44,031 nucleotides of DNA. Origin: Pigoraptor vietnamica (lineage: Eukaryota > Opisthokonta > Filasterea). The DNA is taken from positions 1-44,031 of the forward strand of contig CALSCQ010002529.1 in NCBI GenBank assembly GCA_943704525.1, read 5' to 3'. The notes under the pieces were generated by a model. That model was given only the letters and a program-made list of their open reading frames with translations. It ran no database searches and was not told the origin of the DNA. Positions 1 through 11,821 of this stretch are shown here, one piece after another. The position numbers were made by a program, and so were the translations under genes. Position 1 is the stretch's first letter. Each line of letters opens with the position of its first letter.

Positions 1-30
1 GGGGGGGGGGGGGGGGGGGGGGGGGGGGGG
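1..30. repeat. poly-G run at window edge
   Basis: The first 30 bases are all G. They lie in what must be an intron of the phospholipase D gene, just ahead of its first visible exon. Two other G runs on the same strand (26924-26938 and 38037-38056) are also intronic. A run this long at the very edge suggests that the assembly stopped on a homopolymer. Its true length cannot be judged from here. Confidence 0.9.
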
Positions 31-98
31 CGTGTATGAGGCGCGTCCTTACGTTTCACGTGCTCGTTTTCTGACGCATACCCTTTTGTGCGTCGCAG

Positions 99-551
99 GT
101 GTTTCGGTGCCTCCCGACGAACTCTGTGACGAACTTTGCCGAGCTGCAGACGTGGCGGCGAAGCGACCGCCTTGCACTCTGCCATTCGGACAAAGCGAAG
201 GCCATCGAATTGCTGTCGCAGGTGCGCTGTTGCGCAGCGCGTTGCGTGTGCTCTTTGTATGCTGCGTGCCCTGCCTTTCCACTACTTACCACCCATCGAG
301 GCGCTGTCACAAGTGCGCGTTTTGCGTGCGCACTTGGTATTCGTAGAGCCCATCTCTCTCTCAGTGTAGCGTTTCTATGCAGCGCTCGCACTTTAGGCGT
401 TGTTTTGCTGTTGCACTGACCGTGTGCGAATGCATGTGCGCAGGTGCGCGGCTACCTTGTCGACTTCCCACTCGACTTCCTCAGGGACGAATACCTTGGG
501 CCCACCGTGGGCACTCGCGAGTACATGGTCCCAATCAAGACGTTCACGTGA
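99..551 (+). CDS. PLD: Phospholipase D (PLD1/2 type), C-terminal end only
   Basis: Two exons are visible: 99-221 and 444-551 (stop TGA 549-551), 77 codons in all; the rest lies left of the window. The first exon opens with VFRCLPTNSV and carries the stretch up to ELLSQ. The second opens with VRGYLVDFPLDFL and ends with VGTREYMVPIKTFT. This matches the conserved extreme C-terminus of animal-type phosphatidylcholine-hydrolysing phospholipase D (human PLD1 has VFRCLP, then IRGFLV, then VGTKEAIVPMEVWT). That tail is needed for activity in the family and makes phosphatidic acid signalling at membranes likely. The HKD catalytic motifs are outside the window. The intron 222-443 joins in phase 0 and has the same ten bases, GCAGGTGCGC, across both of its ends. 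The gene converges with the epimerase fusion, with about 255 bases between the stops and nothing recognisable there. Confidence 0.88.
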
Positions 552-806
552 CCCCAATTGGTGTTCAATGAACGCCCTCAGGGGTGGATGCGAGGCCTCG
601 CCGGGAGCGCGTTTGCCTAAAGCGCAGGGGTACAGTGCTGTGGTGTTGGGTGACTGGGTCTTGCAAGATAATGGCGTGTCATGGCTACGATCGGTCGTGC
701 AACAGGCGCGACAATGCGGATCTTCCAATGACATGTGTACTTGCTGAGCCAACGCACGCACGCGCTTTTGTGAAAACGGACCACGCAAGACGACCGGGCC
801 GCTCGG

Positions 807-3049
807 CTACTTGTGCACGACGTAGACGCCGGCGGGCTTGCTCTGCGACATCATGAAGCGGCTGTTGAGCGGGAACCCCGCGTACACGATGTCTTGGAAG
901 AAGCGGTGGAGTACGTAGTTGAACACGGGCATGTTGCAATTGACGTTCGCCGGCGTGCGGTCCAGCACCTCGACGATATTATCGAGCACGCGCACCACCA
1001 CCTCCGTTGCGCCGCCGAGCAGTCCCGCGTTATAGACCGTGTTGAGACCCAGAATGGCCGTCAGCTCGTCGGCCCAATACTCGTCCGTTCCAAAGCACGT
1101 CTTGATGCGCGGCTTGAGCCACCCCATCGACGCCATGTTGGGGAACACCTCAACGTCCGATCCCACATACACGCGCTCGTCGCCGATAAACTCCATAAAG
1201 CGAAACGGGTCGCGCTGAAACCATACGTCCGAAATGTCCGTCACAAGGACGCGCCGTACGTCGGGGTTGTTCAGCAGCCACTCGCGGTACAGGTAGAAGC
1301 GGGCGTCGTTCGTCGACCGTCCCATGAGGTCGCAGCGCACAAACGTCACGCGGCGGCCCTGGTAGCGCGCCATAAAGTCGGTCCCGAGTCCGTCGTGGAA
1401 GACGTACGCTTCCTTCCCAAGCGCCTCGATCGAGTTCAGCCAGCGCTCCATGTACGACCGCCGGTTCGGGGGGACAAAGCTCTTGCGCTGGGGATCGCGC
1501 TGCGAGGTAAAGTACGACGACAGAACGACCTCGCGCACCACTTTTTCCCTCTCCAACATAGCGGCGAGCTCCCAGTCCACCGCCCGTCGCATGGCTTCCA
1601 GGACGTGCGCGCGTGCGTCCGCGCCGGACCGCTTGTGCGACGGCACATATCCAAGGCCTTCCTCAGAGTGCGCCAGGCTCAAGGGAATCGCGCGATCCGT
1701 GCTGGGCGTGGACGGTCGCGCGCCGGCCAATTCGACGTGCGCCTCAAGACTCCCGCCCGACACAGACGCACTGACAACGTCGAAGACCTCCTCCGCCGTC
1801 AGCGTGACGCCGGATCCGACGTTGAAGATGTTGCACGTGTACCGCATGTTCGTGGCGCGTATGAAAGCCTCGGCTACGTCGCCGACGTCGACATACTCGA
1901 GCGTCCGGAGAATGTCCGGGTCGTCCTTGCCCGACACGGCCCGTTTCACAGCGCGGCTGACGGCGCCGTTCGGGCGGTCCCACGTGCCAAACGCGTGCGC
2001 GATGCGGAGGCCCGTTACGGGGATGTCGTACAGGTGCTGGTAGACGAACGCAGTCGCCTCCTGCCCCCGCACGAGCGCGGCGTACGGCGTCAGCGGACCG
2101 TCCGCGCGGTCGCCCTCCCTCCACGGCTCCCACCGTGCCCCCTCGTCCATGCGTGCGCGGTCGGCGACGGCGTCAGCGACCGAGTCCGGGTGTCCGTACA
2201 CGTCCGCGGACGATCCGTAGATGACGGCCGGCGGGGGCTCCTGCTTCCTCACAGACTGCAGTAGGACGACAAAGCACTCTGCGAGCGACTCGATGCTTTC
2301 CGACACGCCGTAAAACGAGTCGGACCACGTCGCCTCCGGCCCGGCAAGGTGAATGACGTGCGTGAACAGGCTCTCCGCAAACAGCCCGTGCACGAGGTTG
2401 CCGTCGCACAGGTGGCCCTCGATAACTTTGGCGCCGGCCTGTTGGAGCAGCTGCGCGCGCTTACGCTTGATCCCCGCACCGCGATCGCCCACGCGGTACA
2501 TGCCGAGCGTGTCCAGCACGACGACGTACGCGTTTTCCTCCCGCAATCGCATCACAGTGTGGTAGCCGATAAAGCCCGCGCCGCCCGTTACCAGGACAAC
2601 CTTTCGCTGCCCCGTCGGAAAGGGATTCGCGATCGACGGCACCGCGCACGCGTACTGCTTCTCGTGTGGCGGGGGCGCCCGCTCGTCCTCCTCCCACTCA
2701 ATTTCGCGGTCGACACGACGATCCTCGCTGAACATTGGAGGCCGCGGCCATTCCTCTACGTCTGCGGGTAGAGGGGCGACGGTCAGCTACGGTGTGCTTG
2801 CAATTGTGCGCATTAATAAAAAGTGGAACAGATAGTGTAACAGAGTAATATGCCGGTCAGTGCAGAGTACCCACCAATATAAATGTACGTGAAGATGACG
2901 CTGCCGAGACAGACGAGAAGAATTAGCCCGATAAGCGTCGTCGTGACGCTCAAAGGGTTGCGACGGCCGCCGGGGCCGTGGCCTTGAGGCGTGCTCGTCT
3001 TCCATGATCGCATCGCCACACGCGGCACCGAAAAAGGAAGAGGTCGCAT
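807..3049 (-). CDS. Membrane-anchored NDP-sugar epimerase / glycosyltransferase fusion
   Basis: Two exons read on the minus strand: 3049-2875 and 2761-807 (stop TAG 807-809), 709 aa. The intron has a GTGGGT donor and a CCCGCAG acceptor, phase 1. Exon 1 codes a short basic head and one hydrophobic segment (about residues 34-57), which makes a type II signal anchor of the Golgi kind. Residues about 112-390 are a short-chain NAD-dependent epimerase/dehydratase domain: Rossmann motif GGAGFIG at 118-124 and the SSxxVYG serine motif (SSADVYG) at 242-248. The layout is closest to UDP-glucuronate 4-epimerases. The usual YxxxK pair is broken: tyrosine 285 is followed by valine 289 in place of lysine. 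Residues about 470-709 form a second domain with VTDISDVWFQRDPF (acidic DISD at 567-570), the look of a GT-A glycosyltransferase metal site. I cannot name its family. Inference: a luminal Golgi enzyme, perhaps with the epimerase half serving as a sugar-nucleotide binding or partly inactive module. A second in-frame ATG at 3011-3013 would give 697 aa. Confidence 0.75.
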
Positions 3050-4900
3050 GCCACACGTCGCGGTGGTATTTTAGTGTTGCATCCGGCGTGCAACAAGCTC
3101 CGACACGGAGCCTCAGGACGCGTACATGCGAGTTATTGCGGCGTCGGCTCCGCAACCTCACGCACGTGGCAGTGGTCCGGCTGCACACTTCAGGGCAGGC
3201 CCCGGCAGCGGACGCCCCACTGAGCGTGCCCCTCAGGCGGCGCTACGCGGCTACGCTGGCCGGTTCCCGCCCTCAGCTCAGGAAAGCCGGTAATGTTGGC
3301 GTCAAGACTACCTCCTACGGAAGGGCAGGGAGGCACGCCGTCTGGGATTGAGCAAACCGACGCAACATTACCAGTCGACCGAAGCGGCAGCTCTGCGGGA
3401 TTTCCCCGTTGCCGGAGACGACGCGAGTTTTCAGGGCAATAAGAGGTCGTACACAACGGCGAAAAGGCCGCAGGCGCGTGCAGGTGAATGTGCACAAAAG
3501 AATCGGATGGCATATCGAGATGAGATTCATGCACACCGCGAGTGTGAGGACCACGGAGCCACCTCTGGGATTAAATTCGATCTCATACATTTTTCATAGT
3601 GAACGCCGTTATTTTCAAATTATTCGGGCCATTCTTTCTTCTCGCAATCCAAAATAAGTAGTGGAATGTCCATGCATCTTAATGGCTCATTATGCACATT
3701 CCTGCGCACGTGACCTGCTTATGGTCGAATTTCGACGGTGGCCGAGAGTCGAGGGCTTGCCCTCACTCGGACCGTGTCCGGCTCCTGGCAGTCACCAAGT
3801 TACTCAGCACCAGCACCGTGAGTCGGCCTCGGCCCGCTGGTTCCGGCGTACCACTGACTGCGCTAATCAGCTGAACGACCTGGTCCGGGCCGGGCCCACG
3901 GCACGGTTCGTGGAAAGGCCGCACCCGGTTGGCCGGCAGTGGCTGAGCTCACTCCGTGACTGTTGCGCCAGCCACGGGATCCGGGGTCGCCCGGACGGGC
4001 CCGGCGGCCCGTCAGCTACTCTGATCCGAGCCCGGCGGCCGCGCCCGGGCGTCCGGGCGGTGGTGGCATTGTCCACTGGCAACTGGCGCAGTGTACGGGG
4101 CCGGACCACCGAGTTGCGTAAAGTTTGCTCGGCTGTCGCGAGCCGGCCGATCTGAAATAATGCCCGGCAGCTGGCTACTCTCGATTACGGAATCTGCTAC
4201 AGAAGGCACGGCAATGAGAGAGCCGCTCCTAATATGCGCCGTTATTGTTTCAGTCCCAGTTCATTCAAGCATTCACAAATACCAACTCACCGGCGCTGCC
4301 GACGCGCACTATTAATAGATAGGTGGCTGCGTGTTTACTCTTATTGCCCGTGTTCGAATTACGCACACGCACGGCCGGCTGCCGTGCACCTGTCCAGTCT
4401 CAACAATACAGCTGCATATTAAAGGCTCCCAAGTTGTCTCCCGGCAGTCGTATGTTTCCGAGTCAGTCACACTGTCATGCTACACACAAGCACAACGCCG
4501 AAACGCTGCACGAGCACGCTTTCATGCACACGCATTTACGCCGAAATGCACGCTGCGTCCACTTCCCCATCTGCCCAGCACCGGAATGACCGAGAAAAGG
4601 CGTTCGGACCAGGAGTACCCCTGGTTCGGACTGTCAGGCGGCTGGTCGTGGACACGGCATCAAGGCACGCCCTCATCAATTGCAAATCTGTCCGCACTGT
4701 CTTGAAGCCAGCGAACCATGAAAGGCGCGCAAGAACAGGACATCACAGCCATCTTTGCGACGCGCATGACACTCCCTCAGCGGATGCGCGAACGCCGAAG
4801 TCAATGGCCGCCTGCAACACGTCCTCCGCCCGGATTTGGCCCACTGAGTCAAGCGAAACGGCCGGCATATAATCTCAATGCCGAGGGCTCGCTCAAGCGC
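3050..4900. other. Gene-poor stretch, no gene recognised
   Basis: This is the upstream side of the epimerase gene. Reading frames here are short, lack recognisable domains and do not join into a splice-consistent gene. The longest open stretch (3661-4155, plus strand, 164 codons) is rich in Arg, Pro, Ser and Gly and resembles no family I know. The part around 3730-4140 is more GC-rich than its flanks. I see no RNA gene and no intact mobile element. The minus strand from about 4900 down to 4640 may hold further decayed pieces of the ankyrin-like relic next door, but I could not establish that. Confidence 0.6.
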
Positions 4901-4933
4901 AAACGTGTCGTAATTGACCGAGGTACCGCCTCA

Positions 4934-5265
4934 TCACCGACTTGAAGCAGCCTGCCCGTCCCCGCACTCAGTCCCCGCACTCAGGACGCGCGCCGGCGCA
5001 GTCAAGACGCCGGGGTTCTTCACGGGGGCCGCCCGCACGAAGCGCATGTCCCGCACGTGCGCAAGAGCCTCCTTGAGCTCGGGGCGTACGGACCAGTCCA
5101 AGATGTCGGGCCGGTTCGACTCGAACCACCGAACAAAATCGAGGCGACCGTCCCGCACCGCCGTGAGGTACGCAGCCCGCAGCTCGTCGTCCGTCGGGCC
5201 CCGTGCTCGAATGCCCAATGAAAGTACTGCCACCGACGAGATTGGACGGCCGTGTTCAGCGACAC
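4934..5265 (-). pseudogene. Ankyrin-like repeat relic, frameshifted
   Basis: On the minus strand one frame opens at 5265 with SLNTAVQSRRWQYFHWAFEH. Near 5200 the sense passes to another frame that continues with LRAAYLTAVRDGRLDFVRWF and later ALAHVRDMRFV. The pattern of a short helix followed by GxLxxVxWxxxN is that of degenerate ankyrin repeats of the kind found in large protist and giant-virus families. No single frame covers both repeats, no start or splice signals are convincing, and the reading ends in low-complexity sequence. I take it as a broken copy of an ankyrin-repeat gene. A base error in the assembly could also produce the single shift. A 14-base word, GAGATTGGACGGCC, occurs at about 5239 and again at about 5350. 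Confidence 0.45.
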
Positions 5266-6052
5266 GCGCTGACCGCCGGCGCCATCATCTCAGTGCAAGG
5301 CCGGCGACAGTGCCCCGCGCGAACAGCCGCTTCCGGCGAGGGCATTGATGAGATTGGACGGCCTCCTACCAGGTCAAATCGCTCCAAAACGCCAGGCAGT
5401 GGCGACACAAGACCCGACGATCGCGACGGCCCGAAGGTGGTAACCGGCCCTATTTCTGCGCACACAAAATCCGAGTGCCGGGCGTGAGCTACTTTCCACC
5501 GCCAGGGTGGTCCAACCATAAAACTGACGACCACCCACTTTGCTGCGAATCAAGCTAAGTGGGCGAGGAAAGCAAACGGCAATCAAAGCAAAGATGCGTC
5601 GCACTCGCGTGCAGGGCATCGAAGGTTTGCGCACCGTGTTAAGGCCACTCGAATAGAAAACAGACTGAAGAGTCTTTCGAATCGCAAAAAGACCCGCGCT
5701 GGTGTGTAGGGACAACGTGGCCTGATGACGCATTAATGACGCAACAATGCAAGTGACGCCGCGGCCACGGCGCATTTCGCCAACTCACCACACCCTTCGC
5801 AAAAGCGCTCACTTTCCTCCCCAAGAGCAGCTCATGCTTTGCGTATTCTCTCACGAGACTGTCGCGCGTGTCTCTCCATGCGACGTCTCTGTGAACGCAC
5901 AGTTCGTTTTCCTCTCCAGCATCGTGTAAGCAGGGCCATTTTTTACGTTATTTAAATCCCACGCTTATCCGCGGTTTCGCCGTCTTCGTCGCCTCTTTTT
6001 CGCGCATACGCGATAATCGCGACTAATCGCCGTTGCGCGCGCTCGTGCGAAA
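5266..6052. promoter_or_regulatory. Upstream region of ZIP9
   Basis: No gene is recognised in these 787 bases. The last 100 bases before the ZIP9 start are rich in TCGC and CGCG words and contain an AT-rich patch (about 5938-5956). They probably hold the ZIP9 promoter and 5' leader. No TATA box at a convincing distance was seen. Confidence 0.35.
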
Positions 6053-8077
6053 ATGGATCCCCTCATGACCATTCTCGCGTACGCCACGGCTATGTTCGTG
6101 GGCTCGTTTTTGGCGGGATCGCTCCCGATGGCCTTCCGGCTCTCGGAGGTGCGTGGTATGCTGCGGCGCTGAGAATTTGGCCGCTTTGAGTGCATCGTTC
6201 TGCTGTGTGCGCGTCATGTTGCATGGCAGTAATTGGCGTCGTGGTGTGTGTGTTTGAGACTTCGATCGAGCGCTTCGTCGTTTTTTTTGGTCTGCCTTGC
6301 TGTGTGGTATTCGGACCCTATTCTTCTCTCTCTTTCGGCCTTTTCTCTCGTTGTGTGTGGCTCTTAGAGGCCTATTTTACCTCCACGGCCTCTTTTCCTC
6401 CGTGTTTGCACTCGTCTTACGTGCGCAATTAATGACATTGCTTCTGGATTACACCCAACTTGCCTCTCTGTGCCATTCGTTGGACAGAAGACCTCGAGTG
6501 TATTCACTCCCCCCCTTCTCTCTCTCACTCTCTCTCTAAGCAGACACTCACACTCTTTCCCCCTTTTTTTTCGCAGGATCGCTTGCGAGTGGTCACTGCG
6601 TTTGGCGCCGGTCTCCTTGTGGGCACCTCTCTCGCCATTATCATCCCCGAAGGCGTCCACGCAATGTATGCGCCGGGTGAGTGGCGTGCGAAGCGATCGC
6701 AGCCTACGAGCATGGATATGGACCCTGCGTGCCTTTTGGGCCTCAGTGTGCCGTCTGTATGTGCTTCCAAACGCGTGCGGAAGGGCCGATCGAAAATCGA
6801 TGAGCCAGGCGATAATTGTTCTGCGTACTGTGCACTCGCCGCATCTGACAGCGTCCTTATCGCCAGGCGTCCACGTGCACGGGAGCGCGGTTGCGCACGA
6901 CCACGCGGACGGCGGCGACAGCGGCGACCACGACCACGCGGGGGAGCACGGGGGCGCTGTGATGCAGTGCCAGGACGCCTCCCCGCTCAAAATTGGGATG
7001 GCGCTCACTCTCGGCTTTGTTCTCATGATGATGATTGACCAGATTGGACAGGGCCACGGCCACTCGCACGGCGCCGGCGCTGCGGGGGGTGGGTGTTGCG
7101 CCCGTGCGATTGTGCGCGTGCGCCGTGTGTCGATTTTTCCCCTCTTCCGTTATTGCCGTCGCTGTTGTTGCTGTAATAATGGCACCGTTGTTGTGATGAT
7201 GGCGGACGTCTTGTCGCTGCCTTTGCGGTCGTCGCTTTTCTGTTCCTCACCTGTCACGTGGGGATCGCAGACGCGGAGGGCGGCGCACAGCCGCGCGGAC
7301 GGAGCATGACGGCGACCATTGGCCTCATCGTGCACTGCGCAGGTGCGTCTGCGGCATGTCTGGGCTTCCCGCCTGTGCATGTATGGTGCGACCCCATTCT
7401 CACTGCTTGTGGTTGTGACGGTCCGTGTGGACTGACTGATTGCCCGTTCCCCCTCTCCCAACACACACACTCACACGCATCGCAGCCGACGGACTTGCGC
7501 TTGCGGCTGCCGTGGCGTCGCAGCAGTCGTCTGTGGAGATGGTCGTCTTCATGGCCATTCTCCTCCACAAGGCGAGTGCGAACGGTGTTTGTTATGTGCT
7601 GTTACGTGCGGCCACTGTGTTGTGGACCGCTTTGATCGGGCTATGGGTTGCGCGCGAGCAACTCATGACGCTGCCTCTCTTTCTTACCTTGTTTGTGCGC
7701 GCGTACTTCTGCCCACGTAGGCTCCCGCGGCCTTTGGGCTCACGTCGTTCCTCCTTCACGAGGGTTACAACCACAACCGCATCCGACGACACCTCGCAGC
7801 CTTCTCCATTTCTGCGCCCGTCTCTGCCGTCGTCGCGCTGCTCATCTTGCAATACCGGAACGCCGCCGCCGAGGTCGACGGGTCGGGTTCGCTCACGACG
7901 GGCATCGCGCTCCTCCTCAGTGGCGGCACGTTCCTCTACGTCGCGACGGTGCACGTACTCCCTGAGATCAACCAGGGGCACGGGTCGGACAGCGCAGAGG
8001 CGAAGCGGTCCAATTTTTTTGCGATGGTGGCGGGGACGATCGTGCCGCTGTTCATGGCTGCGGGCCACTCGCACTGA
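6053..8077 (+). CDS. SLC39A9: ZIP-family zinc transporter, ZIP9 type
   Basis: Six exons: 6053-6148, 6577-6676, 6867-7088, 7271-7342, 7486-7571 and 7721-8077 (stop TGA), giving 310 aa, close to human ZIP9 (307). ZIP9 moves zinc from the Golgi lumen or outside into the cytosol. The protein starts [20 protein letters not shown] and has about eight hydrophobic segments. A cytosolic loop (about residues 68-90) is rich in His and Asp ([18 protein letters not shown]), the usual metal-sensing loop. The conserved membrane motifs [14 protein letters not shown] (His161, Asp165) and [19 protein letters not shown] (His191, His205, Glu206) are present, as is the typical C-terminal [14 protein letters not shown] and the GHSH tail. 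Intron 5 (7572-7720) must start with GC: AAG|GCGAGT is the only donor that keeps LLHK joined to APAAFG, so it is a GC-AG intron. The gene converges with the phosphatase gene. Confidence 0.93.
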
Positions 8078-8709
8078 GTCATGTGGCGCTCCGCTGGCCG
8101 GGCGTTGTCCTCACACACATGCACATGCAAAGCACCCTCACCGCAATTATTGAGCTGCGTGCGCGCGTCGTCTCCTTCGTCTTTTGTCGCACCCTCTGCA
8201 CGCGCGATCTTTAGTGGTCCCCTATTCGCGTAGAGACTGCTGCGTGCATCTTAATTTACACGATAAAAGCGCCTTACCGTAACACGTGTTTGAGGCTCAC
8301 CTGTGGTCACCGAGTGATGGGGTGCGGATATGCGCGTAATTGACTGCAGCGCCTGCATCGCGTAGTTCTCCAGCTAAACCTACCAACGTTGGTACCGCAC
8401 GCACCATATCCTTCTCCCCTCCCCGACACATACGCAAACACGCGCGCACATGCGGACGCAGAGTGAAATGAATTCGCCCTTCATTCCCTCCGCACTCACA
8501 GCGGCAGCATCCAAATTCCACAGTTGGACTGCCGCCGCCTGCAAGAGGGGGTCGCAGAGTGGGAACAGGTGGCGGACTACTCTAGTGCAATATGTTGACG
8601 ACACGAAGAAATGGGCAAACACGCAACACGCACGCAACGCACGCACGCACGCACGGCGCACGCAGACCAGCACGCACACAAACGCACACAAAACGGCGCT
8701 TGCCCCCCG
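8078..8709. other. Convergent intergenic space, ZIP9 / CTD phosphatase
   Basis: Both flanking genes end here, so these 632 bases should hold two 3' untranslated regions. No gene is visible. A GATAAA (about 8264) could be a variant poly(A) signal for ZIP9. CA-rich and ACGC-rich patches at 8420-8460 and 8610-8695 are low complexity. Confidence 0.4.
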
Positions 8710-10824
<2,115 letters not shown>

Positions 10825-11815
10825 GATGGCGGCACGTGCGCGTGCGTGCGCGCTCCCGACAAGCTCAAACCCTACTTCCTTTCACACGCAACGGCACGCG
10901 CACGCCACTCGCCGACACACGTAGCCGGCTCGCGCGGGGGACAGGCCCCCGGGAGAGAGGCACACCGCGCTTCGTTGTGTGAGAATAATCGCTCGGCGAT
11001 TTGCGAATCAACAGCGCAAAACGGGGCTTGAAGCCCACCGGCACGCGCCGGGGCTAGGAAAGACACACGCACCAGCGAGGGAGAGCGCCCCAAACCAAAA
11101 CGAAGGTGCGATTGGAATAAAGAACGATTCGCGAGGACTTTTGCGAAGAAGCGACGCAGAGGAACGAAGCCTCCGAATCGAAATAGCACGTTCGTCTCCC
11201 GCGTATGGCTTTGAACATAGGGAAAGGCGGGGGAGAGATCGCGCGGAGGACGCTGAATTGAGAGGGAATAGTCAGCAGCACACGCAGAAGAAGAGAGAAG
11301 AAACGCCTGTTCGAGAGAGAGTGTGCGTGTGTGCGTGTGCCTGCGTGTTTCGTTCGCCGATGCAAACATCCACCATGGGGAACACAGCGCGCTCTTCCGG
11401 AATGTGCTCGTTATTCCGATGCCCGATGGGACATCGGTGCTATTTTTCCGACATACAATTTTCCATAGATAAGATGTGGAAGTGACGGAAATCGCGCCCT
11501 GTCGAGCGTCACACAGAAGCGTGGGGTAAATTTCGCCTATTTTTGATATTCCCAATTCAGTCTGTCATGGCAACCATGGGCTCCACCCTAGCAACCGGTG
11601 AAATGACCGGACACGGGGCACAGTGTCACCTTTGACGGGCGTCGCTCAGTATCTTCCGTTGCTTCTGGCCGTTGCACCCACTCATCCAACGCGCAATGCG
11701 GTGTTTTATGTATGTACATACAGGGCGGTGTCTAGCTGGCCGTTGCACACTCCATGTACCCACTCGTCCAACGGGCGCAATGCGGTGTTTTATGCATGTA
11801 CATACAGGGCGGTGT
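10825..11815. other. Space between phosphatase start and kinesin stop
   Basis: These 991 bases hold the phosphatase promoter and the kinesin 3' region, both on the minus strand. Frames are open on both strands because of base composition, but none carries a recognisable domain. The kinesin-proximal end consists of a tandem duplication that includes the kinesin stop codon. Confidence 0.45.
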
Positions 11816-11821
11816 CTAGCT
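11667..11821. repeat. Two-copy tandem repeat over kinesin stop codon
   Basis: Copy 1 (about 11667-11737) and copy 2 (about 11738-11821) share GGCCGTTGCAC, CCACTC, TCCAACG, GCGCAATGCGGTGTTTTATG and TGTACATACAGGGCGGTGTC. Copy 2 is longer by an 11-13 base insertion (about 11751-11763). Copy 2 contains the stop codon and last Ser codon of the kinesin gene (11816-11821). Copy 1 repeats them downstream. Confidence 0.9.

Noticed and set aside
813-2264. Long plus-strand frame (483 codons) opposite the epimerase gene
   Set aside because: Arg/Val/His-rich antisense shadow caused by GC-rich codons; no domain.
2813-3049. Separate small membrane protein on the minus strand
   Set aside because: The hydrophobic frame ends at a GTGGGT donor that joins in phase with a good acceptor at 2762 and the epimerase frame. 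It is better read as exon 1 of that gene. Past the donor the frame loses its codon bias.
8610-8700. CRISPR-like short repeats (ACGCACGC)
   Set aside because: Simple-sequence runs without spacer structure, in a eukaryotic context.
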